Positions 21,433 to 29,170 of a stretch of DNA of 37,764 nucleotides are shown here, piece by piece. The notes under the pieces were generated by a model that was not told where the DNA came from, ran no database searches, and was given only the letters and a program-made list of their open reading frames with translations. The number at the start of each line of letters is the position of its first letter. The stretch's first letter is position 1. The position numbers and the translations under genes are program-made. This DNA is from Colidextribacter sp. OB.20 (GTDB lineage Bacteria > Bacillota > Clostridia > Oscillospirales > Oscillospiraceae). Where the stretch lies: positions 1 through 37,764 of the forward strand of contig NZ_QWKG01000039.1 of the NCBI RefSeq assembly GCF_009911595.1, in the 5' to 3' direction.

Positions 21433-22545
21433 TCAGTGGTGGAACAGCCGCATCCCGGTGAAGGCCATGACCATGCCGAATTTGTCGGCGGTCTCGATGA
21501 CCTGGTCGTCCCGGATGGAGCCGCCGGGCTGGGCGATATATTTTACCCCCGACTGCTGGGCCCGCTCCACGTTGTCCCCGAAGGGGAAGAAGGCGTCAGA
21601 GCCCAGGGTCACACCGGTGAGCTTGGCGATCCACTCCGCCTTCTCCTGGGCGGTGAGGCCGTCGGCGATGAAGGCGTCGATGGCGTTGTCCCGGTCGGGG
21701 CGGCGGACGTTCTCCGGGAAGGTCATGCCCAGCACCTTGGGGTGCTGCCGCAGCCACCAGATATCTGCCTTGTTTCCCGCCAGGCGGGTGCAGTGGATGC
21801 GGCTCTGCTGGCCGGCCCCTACGCCCAGAGTCTGGCCGTCCTTCACATAGCACACCGAGTTGGACTGGGTGTATTTCAGCGTGATAAGGGCCAGCAGCAT
21901 GTCGTGCCTGGCCTGCAGGGGCAGGTCCTTGTTTTTGGTGACAATGTTTTTCAGCATGTCCTCGCTGATGGGCAGGTCGTTGTAGCCTTGCTCGAAGGTG
22001 ATGCCGAAGATGTTCCGCCGTTCGATGGGGGCGGGAGTGTAGTCCGGGTCGATTTTCACCACGTTGTAGCCGCCCTTGCGCTTGGTTTTCAGAATCTCCA
22101 GGGCTTCGGCGGTGTAGTCCGGGGCGATGACGCCGTCGGACACCTCCAGAGCCAGGAAGCGGGCGGTGTCAGCGTCGCAGGTGTCGCTCAGAGCCGCCCA
22201 GTCCCCGAAGGAGCACAGACGATCCGCTCCCCGGGCCCGGATATAGGCGCAGGCGATGGGGGAGAGGCCGCCCTCCGGAGCGAAGTACATCTGCCGCTCC
22301 ACATCGCTGAGGGGCAGGCCCAGAGCCGCCCCGGCGGGGGAGACGTGCTTGAAGGAGGCGGCGGCGGGCAGGCCGGTGGCCTGTTTCAGTGCCTTCACCA
22401 GCTGCCAGGAGTTGAGGGCGTCCATGAAGTTGATATACCCCGGCTTGCCGTTGAGCACCTCCAGGGGTAGCTCGCCATTCTCCATGAAGATGCGGGCGGG
22501 CTTTTGGTTGGGGTTGCAGCCGTATTTCAGTTCCAGTTCGGTCAT
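21433..22545 (-). CDS. purH: AICAR transformylase, stand-alone (PurH C-domain type)
   Basis: A 370-residue protein equal to the AICAR formyltransferase half of PurH: LKYGCNPNQKPA at the start, FKHVSPAGAALG (catalytic Lys-His) and, near the end, GSDAFFPFGDNVERA and AQPGGSIRDDQVI. It uses 10-formyl-THF to make FAICAR. The N-terminal IMP cyclohydrolase domain of bifunctional PurH is absent; that activity is supplied by purO directly upstream. The ATG at 22545 follows AAAGGAGCG; the frame upstream of it runs through repeat A5 and is not coding. Confidence 0.95.
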   Translation of the reverse strand: MTELELKYGCNPNQKPARIFMENGELPLEVLNGKPGYINFMDALNSWQLVKALKQATGLPAAASFKHVSPAGAALGLPLSDVERQMYFAPEGGLSPIACAYIRARGADRLCSFGDWAALSDTCDADTARFLALEVSDGVIAPDYTAEALEILKTKRKGGYNVVKIDPDYTPAPIERRNIFGITFEQGYNDLPISEDMLKNIVTKNKDLPLQARHDMLLALITLKYTQSNSVCYVKDGQTLGVGAGQQSRIHCTRLAGNKADIWWLRQHPKVLGMTFPENVRRPDRDNAIDAFIADGLTAQEKAEWIAKLTGVTLGSDAFFPFGDNVERAQQSGVKYIAQPGGSIRDDQVIETADKFGMVMAFTGMRLFHH

Positions 22546-22568
22546 GTTGCGCGCTCCTTTCGGTTGTG

Positions 22569-22640
22569 TGTAGGGGCGCACATTGTGCGCCCGTTCATAA
22601 ATGCCCGGATTCCGGCGGGCGGACAATGTCCGCCCCTACA
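22569..22640. repeat. Palindromic repeat, family A, full element (A5)
   Basis: A 72-base copy in reverse order relative to A2: TGTAGGGGCGCACATTGTGC GCCC, spacer, GGGCGGACAATGTCCGCCCC TACA. It lies between purO and purH, inside the purine operon. Confidence 0.88.
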
Positions 22641-22642
22641 GG

Positions 22643-23353
22643 TCAGCGGTGCTTGTTGGTAATGGTGTATTCCCAGTTGCCGCTCTCCAAATCCGTGAAC
22701 TGAACATAAAGGGATACCTTGTTGTCCGCGTTCAGGCTGTTCCAGATTGTGTCGGTCAGCGAGTCGATATTAAACTGCGTGCCGAGTTCCACCAACCGCG
22801 GCTCGCCCTGGAAGGAGGGCAGGGGGTCGCCGTCGCTCTGATAGGTGTGGATAAAGTGGCCTGTGCCGGGGACGGGAGCGTCGTACTCGAAGAAGTACCG
22901 GCAGCAGCAGGAGGGGTCGCCGTCCATGCTCTTGAGGATGGACAGGTTATAGGTGCCGTCGGGCTTCATCACCCCGGAGATGCGGGGGGTCCAGTTGGGA
23001 CCGTCGGGCTCGAATTTCCGGGTATTCAGGGCGTGGCGGTAGCAGTGGCCCTGGGCGATGTGGTCCCGGATGGTGTCGGTCTGGTCGCCGTTGGTCACCA
23101 CCAGCAGTCCGTTGGGCAGCAGCCGGACGGGGTGGTAGATAATCAGGGAGGGGTCGGTCATCTTGGACTCGTCAAAGGCTCTTGTCCGGATGCCGTCCTC
23201 GGTGTTTTCGAAGATGCGGTTGCGGCTGTTCTCGCTACGGCCCATGATGAAATAGGCGATAACCGCCTGGTTGTTGGCCGTGCGGCCCATGACGATGCCC
23301 CGGCCGGGGTAGGGGTTTTCAGCGAGATAGGTCATTAAATTGGTCAGCTTCAT
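22643..23353 (-). CDS. purO: IMP cyclohydrolase of the archaeal PurO type
   Basis: A 236-residue protein of the PurO family (COG3363), which closes FAICAR to IMP, the last step of purine synthesis, and is unrelated to the MGS-like domain of bacterial PurH. Typical elements are NPYPGRGIVMGRTANN, FIMGRSENSRNRIF and the DPSLIIYHPVR block; in the archaeal enzymes the first Arg/Asn block forms the active site. GAGGAGGGTTAAT precedes the ATG at 23353. Placed next to a stand-alone AICAR transformylase, which makes the two-protein route explicit. Confidence 0.93.
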   Translation of the reverse strand: MKLTNLMTYLAENPYPGRGIVMGRTANNQAVIAYFIMGRSENSRNRIFENTEDGIRTRAFDESKMTDPSLIIYHPVRLLPNGLLVVTNGDQTDTIRDHIAQGHCYRHALNTRKFEPDGPNWTPRISGVMKPDGTYNLSILKSMDGDPSCCCRYFFEYDAPVPGTGHFIHTYQSDGDPLPSFQGEPRLVELGTQFNIDSLTDTIWNSLNADNKVSLYVQFTDLESGNWEYTITNKHR

Positions 23354-23356
23354 ATA

Positions 23357-24088
23357 TTAACCCTCCTCATATGCGCGGTCCATCCAAGCCCAGAGAGGGC
23401 CGCTGGCTCCGCACTCCGGGCAGGTACAGGTTCCATACAGATAGGGCAGCCGGGGCAGGAGCTCCCGGTCGCCGATGGCGGTGAGCAGCTTCTGGAGCCA
23501 GACGCCCTCCTCGTCCAAATCGCCCGGCGTCACAAACTCCGGCTCCTCCTCCAAAGAAAAGTCCATACACTCCTCGTACCAATCGCACTCGGGGCACATG
23601 GCGGGCAGCTCGTCCCAGGGGGCACAGAGGAAGAGGTACCAGGCGCGCTTCCGGTCCCACAGCAGGGCCAGAGCGGAGTTGGCAAAGAACAGAGGCAGGT
23701 CCTTGGGCAGTGCCTTGATCTCCTCCATGTGGTGCTCCACCAGCTCTCTGACCTTCTGAGCCAGAGGGGCCAGCCCCTCGTGGAACTCCCGAAACTCCTC
23801 AGAGTCCGGGGAGAGGGACACCTGGGCCTCGGCGGCCACGGCGGGGCCCATCTGGGCGATGAGGTAGAGCTTTTCCTCCACGCTCAGCTTTTTGCACAGC
23901 CGGGCCACGTGGGGCAGGGCGTAGGCGGTGGCGCTGTACCAGCTGAGCTGGTGGCTTGTATTGTCGGCAAGGAGGTCCACGTTTTCCCGAAAATCGCCCT
24001 CTCCCGCCATCAGCCGGCGCAGACAGTCATCGACGCGTCCGCCCGCTCCGTGGATTGCCTTCCAGACTGGGTTATTCAAGTCAATCAT
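23357..24088 (-). CDS. Hypothetical cysteine-pair protein in the purine operon
   Basis: A 243-residue acidic protein, MIDLNNPVWKAIHGAGGRVD at the start. Predicted mostly helical. Two cysteine clusters, MCPECDWYEEC (about 163-173) and CTCPECG (about 222-228), look like a zinc or FeS site. I do not recognise the family; a HEAT-like helical repeat protein with a zinc knuckle is possible. It overlaps the purN stop by ATGA and lies 3 bases before purO, so it is part of the operon and tightly coupled. Its role, if any, in purine synthesis is unknown. Confidence 0.72.
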   Translation of the reverse strand: MIDLNNPVWKAIHGAGGRVDDCLRRLMAGEGDFRENVDLLADNTSHQLSWYSATAYALPHVARLCKKLSVEEKLYLIAQMGPAVAAEAQVSLSPDSEEFREFHEGLAPLAQKVRELVEHHMEEIKALPKDLPLFFANSALALLWDRKRAWYLFLCAPWDELPAMCPECDWYEECMDFSLEEEPEFVTPGDLDEEGVWLQKLLTAIGDRELLPRLPYLYGTCTCPECGASGPLWAWMDRAYEEG

Positions 24089-24726
24089 ACAATCACATGT
24101 CCTCCTATTATTTTTACGGTGCGTCCTTCTACCTTCAGATTATCCCGGCACAGCAGGTCCACCGCCTTGGGGAGGAGCTTCCACTCACACTCCTCCATCA
24201 CCCGGCGCTGGAGGCTCTCCGGGGTGTCCCAGGGCAGGATGTCGATGGCCTTTTGCAGGACGATAGGCCCCCCATCCGGCTCTGCGGTTACCAGGTGGAC
24301 GGTGGCGCCGGTGACCTTCACCCCGTATTCCAGGGCCTGCTCGTGGACGTGGAGGCCATAGGCCCCCTTTCCGCTGAAGGAGGGGATCAGGGCGGGGTGG
24401 ACGTTGAGGATTTTGTTGGGGTAGGCCTGGACGATCTCCTCGGTGAGGATGGTCATAAAGCCGGCCAGCACCACGATATCCGCCCCCATCTCCTGGAGGA
24501 GGCGCACCAGGGCCTTGGTGTAGGCCTGGTTGGAGGGCCAGTTCTTTCTGGGCAGGACGTAACCCGGGATGTTGGCCTGCTTGGCCCGCTCCAGGGCGTA
24601 GGCCTCCGGATTGGAGGAGACCACCATGCCGATCTCTCCGCCGTTGATCTCTCTCCGGGCCTGGGCGTCGATAAGGGCCTGAAGGTTGGTACCGCCCCCG
24701 GACACTAAAACGGCGATATTTTTCAT
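24085..24726 (-). CDS. purN: GAR formyltransferase
   Basis: A 213-residue PurN, folate-dependent GAR transformylase. VLVSGGGTNLQALID at the start, catalytic Asn108 and His110 in LNVHPALIPSFSGKGAYG, and Asp151 in AEPDGG match E. coli Asn106, His108, Asp144. The ATG at 24726 shares a base with the purM stop (TGATG); a GTG one codon earlier is an alternative start. It overlaps the next gene by ATGA. Confidence 0.97.
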   Translation of the reverse strand: MKNIAVLVSGGGTNLQALIDAQARREINGGEIGMVVSSNPEAYALERAKQANIPGYVLPRKNWPSNQAYTKALVRLLQEMGADIVVLAGFMTILTEEIVQAYPNKILNVHPALIPSFSGKGAYGLHVHEQALEYGVKVTGATVHLVTAEPDGGPIVLQKAIDILPWDTPESLQRRVMEECEWKLLPKAVDLLCRDNLKVEGRTVKIIGGHVIV

Positions 24727-25763
24727 CACAGCAGCTCCACGCCGGCGTCCCCGGCCACGATCTCGCCGATGACCCGCGCGCCCTCTCCCTCGCTGTTAAG
24801 GGCGGCAACGGCCTTGTCCACATCCTCCTTAGCCACCACCAGCACCATGCCGGTGCCCATGTTGAAGGTATTGAACATGTCGTGCTCCGGAATATTCCCC
24901 AGCCGCTGGATCATCCGGAAGATGGGGTCGATCCACAGGGCGGATTTGTCGATTTTAGCTGTCATTCCCTTGGGCAGGCAGCGGGGGATGTTCTCATAGA
25001 AGCCGCCGCCGGTGATGTGGCTGACGCCGTGGACCTGGGCGGCCTCAATGGCGGCCAGGACAGGCTTGACGTAAATTGCGGTGGGCTGGAGCAGGACGCC
25101 GCCCAGCTCACCCCCCAGCTCCTCGCTCCACTCGTCCAGCTTGGCGTGCTCGATGTTGAACACCTTGCGCACCAGGGAGAAGCCGTTGGAGTGGATTCCG
25201 GTGGAGGGCAGGGAAAGGATGACATCCCCCGCCTTTACCTGGCTGGGGTCCAGCATCTTCTCCTTGTCCACAATGCCCACGGCGAAGCCGGCCAGATCGT
25301 AGTCCTCGGGGGCCATGAGGCCGGGGTGCTCGGCGGTCTCGCCGCCGATGAGGGCGCAGCCCGCCTGGACGCAGCCCTCGGCCACGCCGGAGACGATGGA
25401 GGCCACCTTCTCGGGCTCGTTTTTGCCGATGGCGATGTAGTCCAGGAAGAAGAGAGGCCGTGCGCCGCAGCAGATGATGTCGTTGACGCACATGGCCACG
25501 CAGTCGATGCCGATGGTGTCGTGCTCGTCCATCAGCTGGGCCAGGCGGATCTTGGTGCCCACGCCGTCGGTGCCAGAGACCAGCACCGGCTCCTTCATGC
25601 CGGCCAGGTCGGGGGCGAACAGGCCGCCGAAGCCGCCGATGCCGCTGACTACTCCGGGGATCATGGTGCGGGCCACGTGCTTCTTCATCAGCTGTACGCC
25701 CTTGTACCCGGCCTCAATGTCCACACCGGCGGCGGCGTAGGACGCGGAATGGGAATTTTCCAT
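24726..25763 (-). CDS. purM: AIR synthetase (phosphoribosylformylglycinamidine cyclo-ligase)
   Basis: A 345-residue PurM, fifth step of the pathway. SYAAAGVDIEAG, the ATP site VSGTDGVGTKIRLA, IGIDCVAMCVND, GGETAEHPG and the closing ITGGGFYENIPRC are all present. The ATG at 25763 lies 11 bases after GGAGG; a TTG six codons earlier is less likely because it would overlap that site. Repeat B2 lies directly upstream, between purF and purM. Confidence 0.97.
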   Translation of the reverse strand: MENSHSASYAAAGVDIEAGYKGVQLMKKHVARTMIPGVVSGIGGFGGLFAPDLAGMKEPVLVSGTDGVGTKIRLAQLMDEHDTIGIDCVAMCVNDIICCGARPLFFLDYIAIGKNEPEKVASIVSGVAEGCVQAGCALIGGETAEHPGLMAPEDYDLAGFAVGIVDKEKMLDPSQVKAGDVILSLPSTGIHSNGFSLVRKVFNIEHAKLDEWSEELGGELGGVLLQPTAIYVKPVLAAIEAAQVHGVSHITGGGFYENIPRCLPKGMTAKIDKSALWIDPIFRMIQRLGNIPEHDMFNTFNMGTGMVLVVAKEDVDKAVAALNSEGEGARVIGEIVAGDAGVELL

Positions 25764-25796
25764 AATAGAAGGAACCTCCAATCATTGTAAATGCAG

Positions 25797-25862
25797 TGTA
25801 GGGCGGGACGACCTCGGCCCGCCGTGTATCCGTGACGGCGCGCCGGGTCGTCGCGCCCTACA
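25797..25862. repeat. Palindromic repeat, family B (B2), between purF and purM
   Basis: A 66-base copy beginning TGTAGGGCGGGACGACCTCG and ending GGGTCGTCGCGCCCTACA. It shares the first ~28 and last ~30 bases with B1 at 7715; only the central spacer differs. It begins 34 bases upstream of the purM start and ends 9 bases past the purF stop. Confidence 0.88.
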
Positions 25863-25871
25863 GAAGCGGAT

Positions 25872-27296
25872 TTACTCCTTCCCGCTCCAGCAGTAGGTGC
25901 ATACCTTGTCCCGGTCGATGCCGATGGCCTCCAGGAGGCCGTCCAGAGACTGATAACCCAGGGAGTCGAAGCCGAATTTCTCACAGATGCTCTTCAGCAT
26001 GCACTGGCCCCGCTCCGTCCCGGCGTCGGCGTACTCCTCCAGATGCTTCTGGCCCTCGTCCCCTTCCAGCTCCTGGATGGTGCGCCGGGCGAGGAGGTCC
26101 ATGTCGGAGTTTCCCCGGGAAAAGTTCAGATACTTGCAGCTGTACATAATGGGGGGACAGGCGGAGCGCATGTGGACCTCCCTGGCCCCCGACTCGTAGA
26201 GAAATTCTACCGTCTCCCGCAGCTGGGTGCCCCGGACAATGGAGTCGTCCACAAAGAGCAGCTTCTTGCCCTCAATCAGCTCGGGCACCGGGATCTGCTT
26301 CATCTTGGCCACCTGGTTGCGCACGTCCTGATTGGCGGGCATGAAGGACCGGGGCCAGGTGGGGGTGTACTTCACGAAGGGCCGGGCGAAGTGGGCGCCG
26401 CTCTGGTTGGCGTAGCCGATGGCGTGGGGTATGCCCGAGTCGGGGACGCCGGCCACATAGTCCACATCGGGGAGGGTGCCCCGTTTCTTCTCGTCCCGGG
26501 CCATGACCGCGCCGTTTTTGTAGCGCATAACCTCCACGTTGACCCCCTCGTAGTTGGAGTTGGGGTAGCCGTAATAGGTCCAGAGAAAGGCGCAGATTTT
26601 CATATCCTCCCCGGCGGGGGAGAGGACCTCATAGCCCTGGGGGCGGATGCGGACAATCTCCCGGGGGGCCAGTTCATAGGCGTCGGCGTAGCCCAGCTTG
26701 TGGTAGGCGAAGGACTCGAAGGAGACGCAGCAGCCCTTTTCGTTTTTTCCGATGAGGACAGGCAGACGGCCCACCCGGTCCCGGGCAGCGATAATCTCCC
26801 CCTGGTCGGTGAGGATGAGCAGCGTGAGGGAGCCGTTGATCAGCTCCTGGGCGTGGAGAATACCGTCAACCAGATTGTCCTTCTGGTTGATGAGGGCGGC
26901 GGCCAGCTCGGTGGAATTGACCTTGCCCGAGCTCATAGCCATGAACTGGTGGCCGTGGTCGGAGAAGTATTGGTCAACCAATTCCTCGGCATTGTTGATA
27001 ATTCCCACAGTGGTGATGGCGTACAGCCCCAGGTGGGACCGGACCAGCAGGGGCTGGGGGTCGGTGTCGCTGATGCAGCCGATGCCGGAGCAGCCGTGGA
27101 AGTCGGCCAGGTCCTTCTCGAACTTGGTGCGGAAGGGGGTGTTCTCGATGGAGTGAATCTGCCGCTGGAAGCCGTCCTGGGCGTCGTGAATAATCATGCC
27201 GCCCCGGCGGGTGCCCAGGTGGGAGTGGTAGTCCACCCCGAAAAAGATATCAAGGGAGACGTCCTGTGTGGAGACGGCTCCAAAAAAACCACCCAT
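25872..27296 (-). CDS. purF: Amidophosphoribosyltransferase, variant without the N-terminal cysteine
   Basis: A 474-residue PurF, which makes phosphoribosylamine from PRPP. The phosphoribosyltransferase part is intact: VAGVPDSGIPHAIGYA, and the PRPP loop KLLFVDDSIVRGTQLRE. Cysteines near the C-terminus (SACPPIMYSCKY, VCTYCWSG) could bind a 4Fe-4S cluster as in B. subtilis. The N-terminus reads MGGFFGAVSTQDVSLDIFFG: residue 2 is Gly, not the Cys nucleophile that N-terminal glutaminase domains expose, and the usual TRYST block is replaced by CSGIGCISD. The start is firm (GGAGGAACACCA-ATG). So the enzyme may use ammonia directly or an outside glutaminase. The next genes are purM and purN. Confidence 0.93.
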   Translation of the reverse strand: MGGFFGAVSTQDVSLDIFFGVDYHSHLGTRRGGMIIHDAQDGFQRQIHSIENTPFRTKFEKDLADFHGCSGIGCISDTDPQPLLVRSHLGLYAITTVGIINNAEELVDQYFSDHGHQFMAMSSGKVNSTELAAALINQKDNLVDGILHAQELINGSLTLLILTDQGEIIAARDRVGRLPVLIGKNEKGCCVSFESFAYHKLGYADAYELAPREIVRIRPQGYEVLSPAGEDMKICAFLWTYYGYPNSNYEGVNVEVMRYKNGAVMARDEKKRGTLPDVDYVAGVPDSGIPHAIGYANQSGAHFARPFVKYTPTWPRSFMPANQDVRNQVAKMKQIPVPELIEGKKLLFVDDSIVRGTQLRETVEFLYESGAREVHMRSACPPIMYSCKYLNFSRGNSDMDLLARRTIQELEGDEGQKHLEEYADAGTERGQCMLKSICEKFGFDSLGYQSLDGLLEAIGIDRDKVCTYCWSGKE

Positions 27297-27314
27297 TGGT
27301 GTTCCTCCTTAATT

Positions 27315-27809
27315 TCAGGCCCTCAGCTCCGCCTGGAGCTTGGCCTCCTTCTCGGCAATCTGGCCGGCCATTTTCTCCCGGGCCTCGTCCAGCTTGGCGG
27401 CCAGGGCGTCGTCGGAGACGGCGAGGATCTGGGCGGCCAGCACGGCGGCGTTTTTGGCCCCGTTGATGGCCACGGTGGCCACGGGGATGCCGCTGGGCAT
27501 CTGGACGGTGGCAAGCAGGGCGTCCAGGCCGTCCACAGCGCCCCCCTTCATGGGGATGCCGATGACGGGAAGGGTGGAATTGCCGGCGAAGGCCCCGGCC
27601 AGGTGGGCGGCCATGCCGGCGGCGCAGATCAGCACGCCAAAGCCGTTTGCCCGGGCGCCCCGGGCAAACTCCGAGGCGGCGGCGGGGGTGCGATGGGCGG
27701 AGAGAATGTGTGCCTCATAGGGGATGCCGAACTCCTCCAGCTGGGCGCAGGCCCCCTTGACCACCGGCCAGTCGGAGTCAGAGCCCATGATAACTGCTAC
27801 TTTCTTCAT
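27315..27809 (-). CDS. purE: N5-carboxyaminoimidazole ribonucleotide mutase
   Basis: A 164-residue class I PurE, VAVIMGSDSDWPVVKGA at the start, His39 in ILSAHRTP, then CAAGMAAHLAGAFAGN and PVIGIPMKGGAVDGLDALL with the VQMPSGIPVATVAING block. It moves the carboxyl group of N5-CAIR to give CAIR. First gene of the operon, preceded by a leader with an intrinsic terminator. purK, purC, purB, purL and purQ are not in the window. Confidence 0.97.
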   Translation of the reverse strand: MKKVAVIMGSDSDWPVVKGACAQLEEFGIPYEAHILSAHRTPAAASEFARGARANGFGVLICAAGMAAHLAGAFAGNSTLPVIGIPMKGGAVDGLDALLATVQMPSGIPVATVAINGAKNAAVLAAQILAVSDDALAAKLDEAREKMAGQIAEKEAKLQAELRA

Positions 27810-27833
27810 CAGTAAACACTCCTTTTTTCATCC

Positions 27834-27872
27834 AAAAAAGCGCAGGCTACCTGTGGGGAGACAGATAGCCTG
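27834..27872 (-). terminator. Attenuator-like terminator in the purE leader
   Basis: On the minus strand CAGGCTATCTGT, loop CTCCCC, ACAGGTAGCCTG form a 12-pair stem (one G-U), followed by CGCTTTTTT, ending 25 bases before the purE start. No gene ends here, so it must act on transcripts entering the purine operon. Confidence 0.8.
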
Positions 27873-27901
27873 ACGTATTATGGGGCGGATTTAGACGGAT
27901 T

Positions 27902-27949
27902 GGGGCCGCGAAAATGACGGAACTGGAAAAAATACCGCACATCGGCCCC
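27902..27949 (-). promoter_or_regulatory. Structured leader RNA of the purine operon, class not recognised
   Basis: Upstream of the terminator the minus strand can form a stem GGGGCCG/CGGCCCC with inner helices ATG/CAT and CGG/CCG around a T-rich loop. The conserved bases of the guanine/adenine riboswitch and of the PRPP (ykkC) class are not visible. A ligand- or protein-controlled attenuator is inferred from stem plus terminator. Confidence 0.5.
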
Positions 27950-27972
27950 CCCTTTCTGTCGTAGAATACCAT

Positions 27973-27999
27973 TTTATAGGAAAGCTTGGAGTTTGGCAA
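27973..27999 (-). promoter_or_regulatory. Possible sigma-A promoter of the purine operon
   Basis: TTGCCA (27999-27994) and TATAAA (27978-27973) with a short spacer of 15 bases; a TGGTATTCT extended -10 (27972-27964) is an alternative. Either gives a leader of about 150 bases. Confidence 0.4.
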
Positions 28000-28040
28000 G
28001 AGGCGGAGCAAATTTCGTAGGCTTGTACAAGAAAGAAAGC

Positions 28041-29132
28041 CTATAACAGTCCCGCGGTGGTGAGGATGCGCTCTACCTCCCGGGTTCGGTTGGACCAGGC
28101 GGCCTGGACGGCCTGATCCCTTCTGCGCTGGGAGACGAAGCCAGGGGCCTCCTCCAGGGCGTGGGCGCACAGGGTGATAAATTCCTCGGGGTCCCGGGCA
28201 TTGTAAACCACGTCGGGAAAGCGCTCTACCTGGCCGGGCCACAGCATGGTGACCACCGGCTTTCCGGTGGCCAGGTATTCGTAGAGCCGGGGGGAGGTCA
28301 CGTCGTTATAGGGCTGGTCCTCCCGGAGCAGGTCGATAAGCACGTCGCAGCGATAGAGCCAGTCGGGAACCTCCGACGCCGGCCGGGGGCCGGGGAAAAA
28401 GACGTTGGACAGCTTGTTCAGCCGGTTGAGGAGGGGATTGTCCTCCTCAACGGCGCCCATCAGAAGAAAGCCCCAGTCCGGCCGGGCCTGGGCGGCGTGG
28501 AGCACCGGAGACAGGTCCAGAGAGGCCCGGATGGTGCCGCTCCAGCCGATGACAGGGGCGGTCACGCCGGGAAGCGGATCGATGCGGGAGACATCGGAGG
28601 TAAAAAGAGGCAGGTTAATCCCGTTGGGCAGCAGGGCGATATTGCTGCTGCACGGGGAGAGCCGGTCGGCAAGCAGGGGGGAGGCGGTAAAGACCACGTC
28701 CGCAGCCTGGGCCAGGCTTCCCTCCCAGTGGGGAGGAAAGTCCTCCCAGTCCTGATCGCAGTCATAGACCAAAGCGCTGTACTCCAGCCGGTCCAGCAGA
28801 TGGACTTGCCGGGGGTGGGTGGTCCACAGCAGAGGGGCGGTGAACCGGCGGCTGCGGGCGGTGCTCTGGATAAAACGGGCCACCTTGTTCCAGGCCATTT
28901 CAAACAGGAGCCGTCTCCTCTCGGAAATGGGGAAGGGGATGGGGGGCAGGCTGTAGACCATCACGTTGGGCCGGACCCGCCTGCCCTTCTGCCGGAAGCT
29001 TCGGTCCTTCCGGCTCTGGGCCGGGGAGAAATATAAAATTTGTGCGTCCCTGAGCCGGGAGATCAGCTGCTGGGTGCGCCCGGGCAGCTGGTTTGACCAG
29101 GGCTCACTGGAAAGACAGAGGATTTGCTTCAA
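28041..29132 (-). CDS. Glycosyltransferase (GT4-like, GT-B fold), TTG start
   Basis: A 363-residue protein. The N-terminal half (MKQILCLSSEPWSNQLPGRT onward) includes VYDCDQDWEDFP and AQAADVVFTASPLLADRL; the C-terminal half has IGWSGTIRASLDL, FPGPRPASEVPDWLYRCDVL and PRLYEYLATGKPVV, typical of GT-B enzymes that use an activated sugar (the YEYLATGKPVV glutamate region binds the donor). Target likely a cell-surface polysaccharide. Start TTG at 29132 is chosen because GGAGGT lies 6-7 bases before it, whereas an ATG seven codons earlier would lie upstream of that site. Transcribed from the bidirectional promoter at 29171-29223. Confidence 0.82.
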   Translation of the reverse strand: MKQILCLSSEPWSNQLPGRTQQLISRLRDAQILYFSPAQSRKDRSFRQKGRRVRPNVMVYSLPPIPFPISERRRLLFEMAWNKVARFIQSTARSRRFTAPLLWTTHPRQVHLLDRLEYSALVYDCDQDWEDFPPHWEGSLAQAADVVFTASPLLADRLSPCSSNIALLPNGINLPLFTSDVSRIDPLPGVTAPVIGWSGTIRASLDLSPVLHAAQARPDWGFLLMGAVEEDNPLLNRLNKLSNVFFPGPRPASEVPDWLYRCDVLIDLLREDQPYNDVTSPRLYEYLATGKPVVTMLWPGQVERFPDVVYNARDPEEFITLCAHALEEAPGFVSQRRRDQAVQAAWSNRTREVERILTTAGLL

Positions 29133-29170
29133 AACGGGACCTCCAATATGCAAGGATCATAAAAACAGCG

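Noticed and set aside
3820..25862. CRISPR array from the repeated TGTAGGGG units
   Set aside because: The copies are kilobases apart, lie in separate intergenic gaps, have no regular spacers, and there are no cas genes.
26043..27815. 590-codon open frame on the plus strand
   Set aside because: It is antisense to purF and purE, which have clear homology; GC-rich third positions leave antisense frames open. The same holds for the long frames opposite polA (12723-14186), tsaD (7020-7679) and the importer genes.
27834..27972. Guanine/adenine riboswitch before purE
   Set aside because: The conserved core of that class (TATA, TTTCTACC, CCGTAAA segments) is not visible in the leader.
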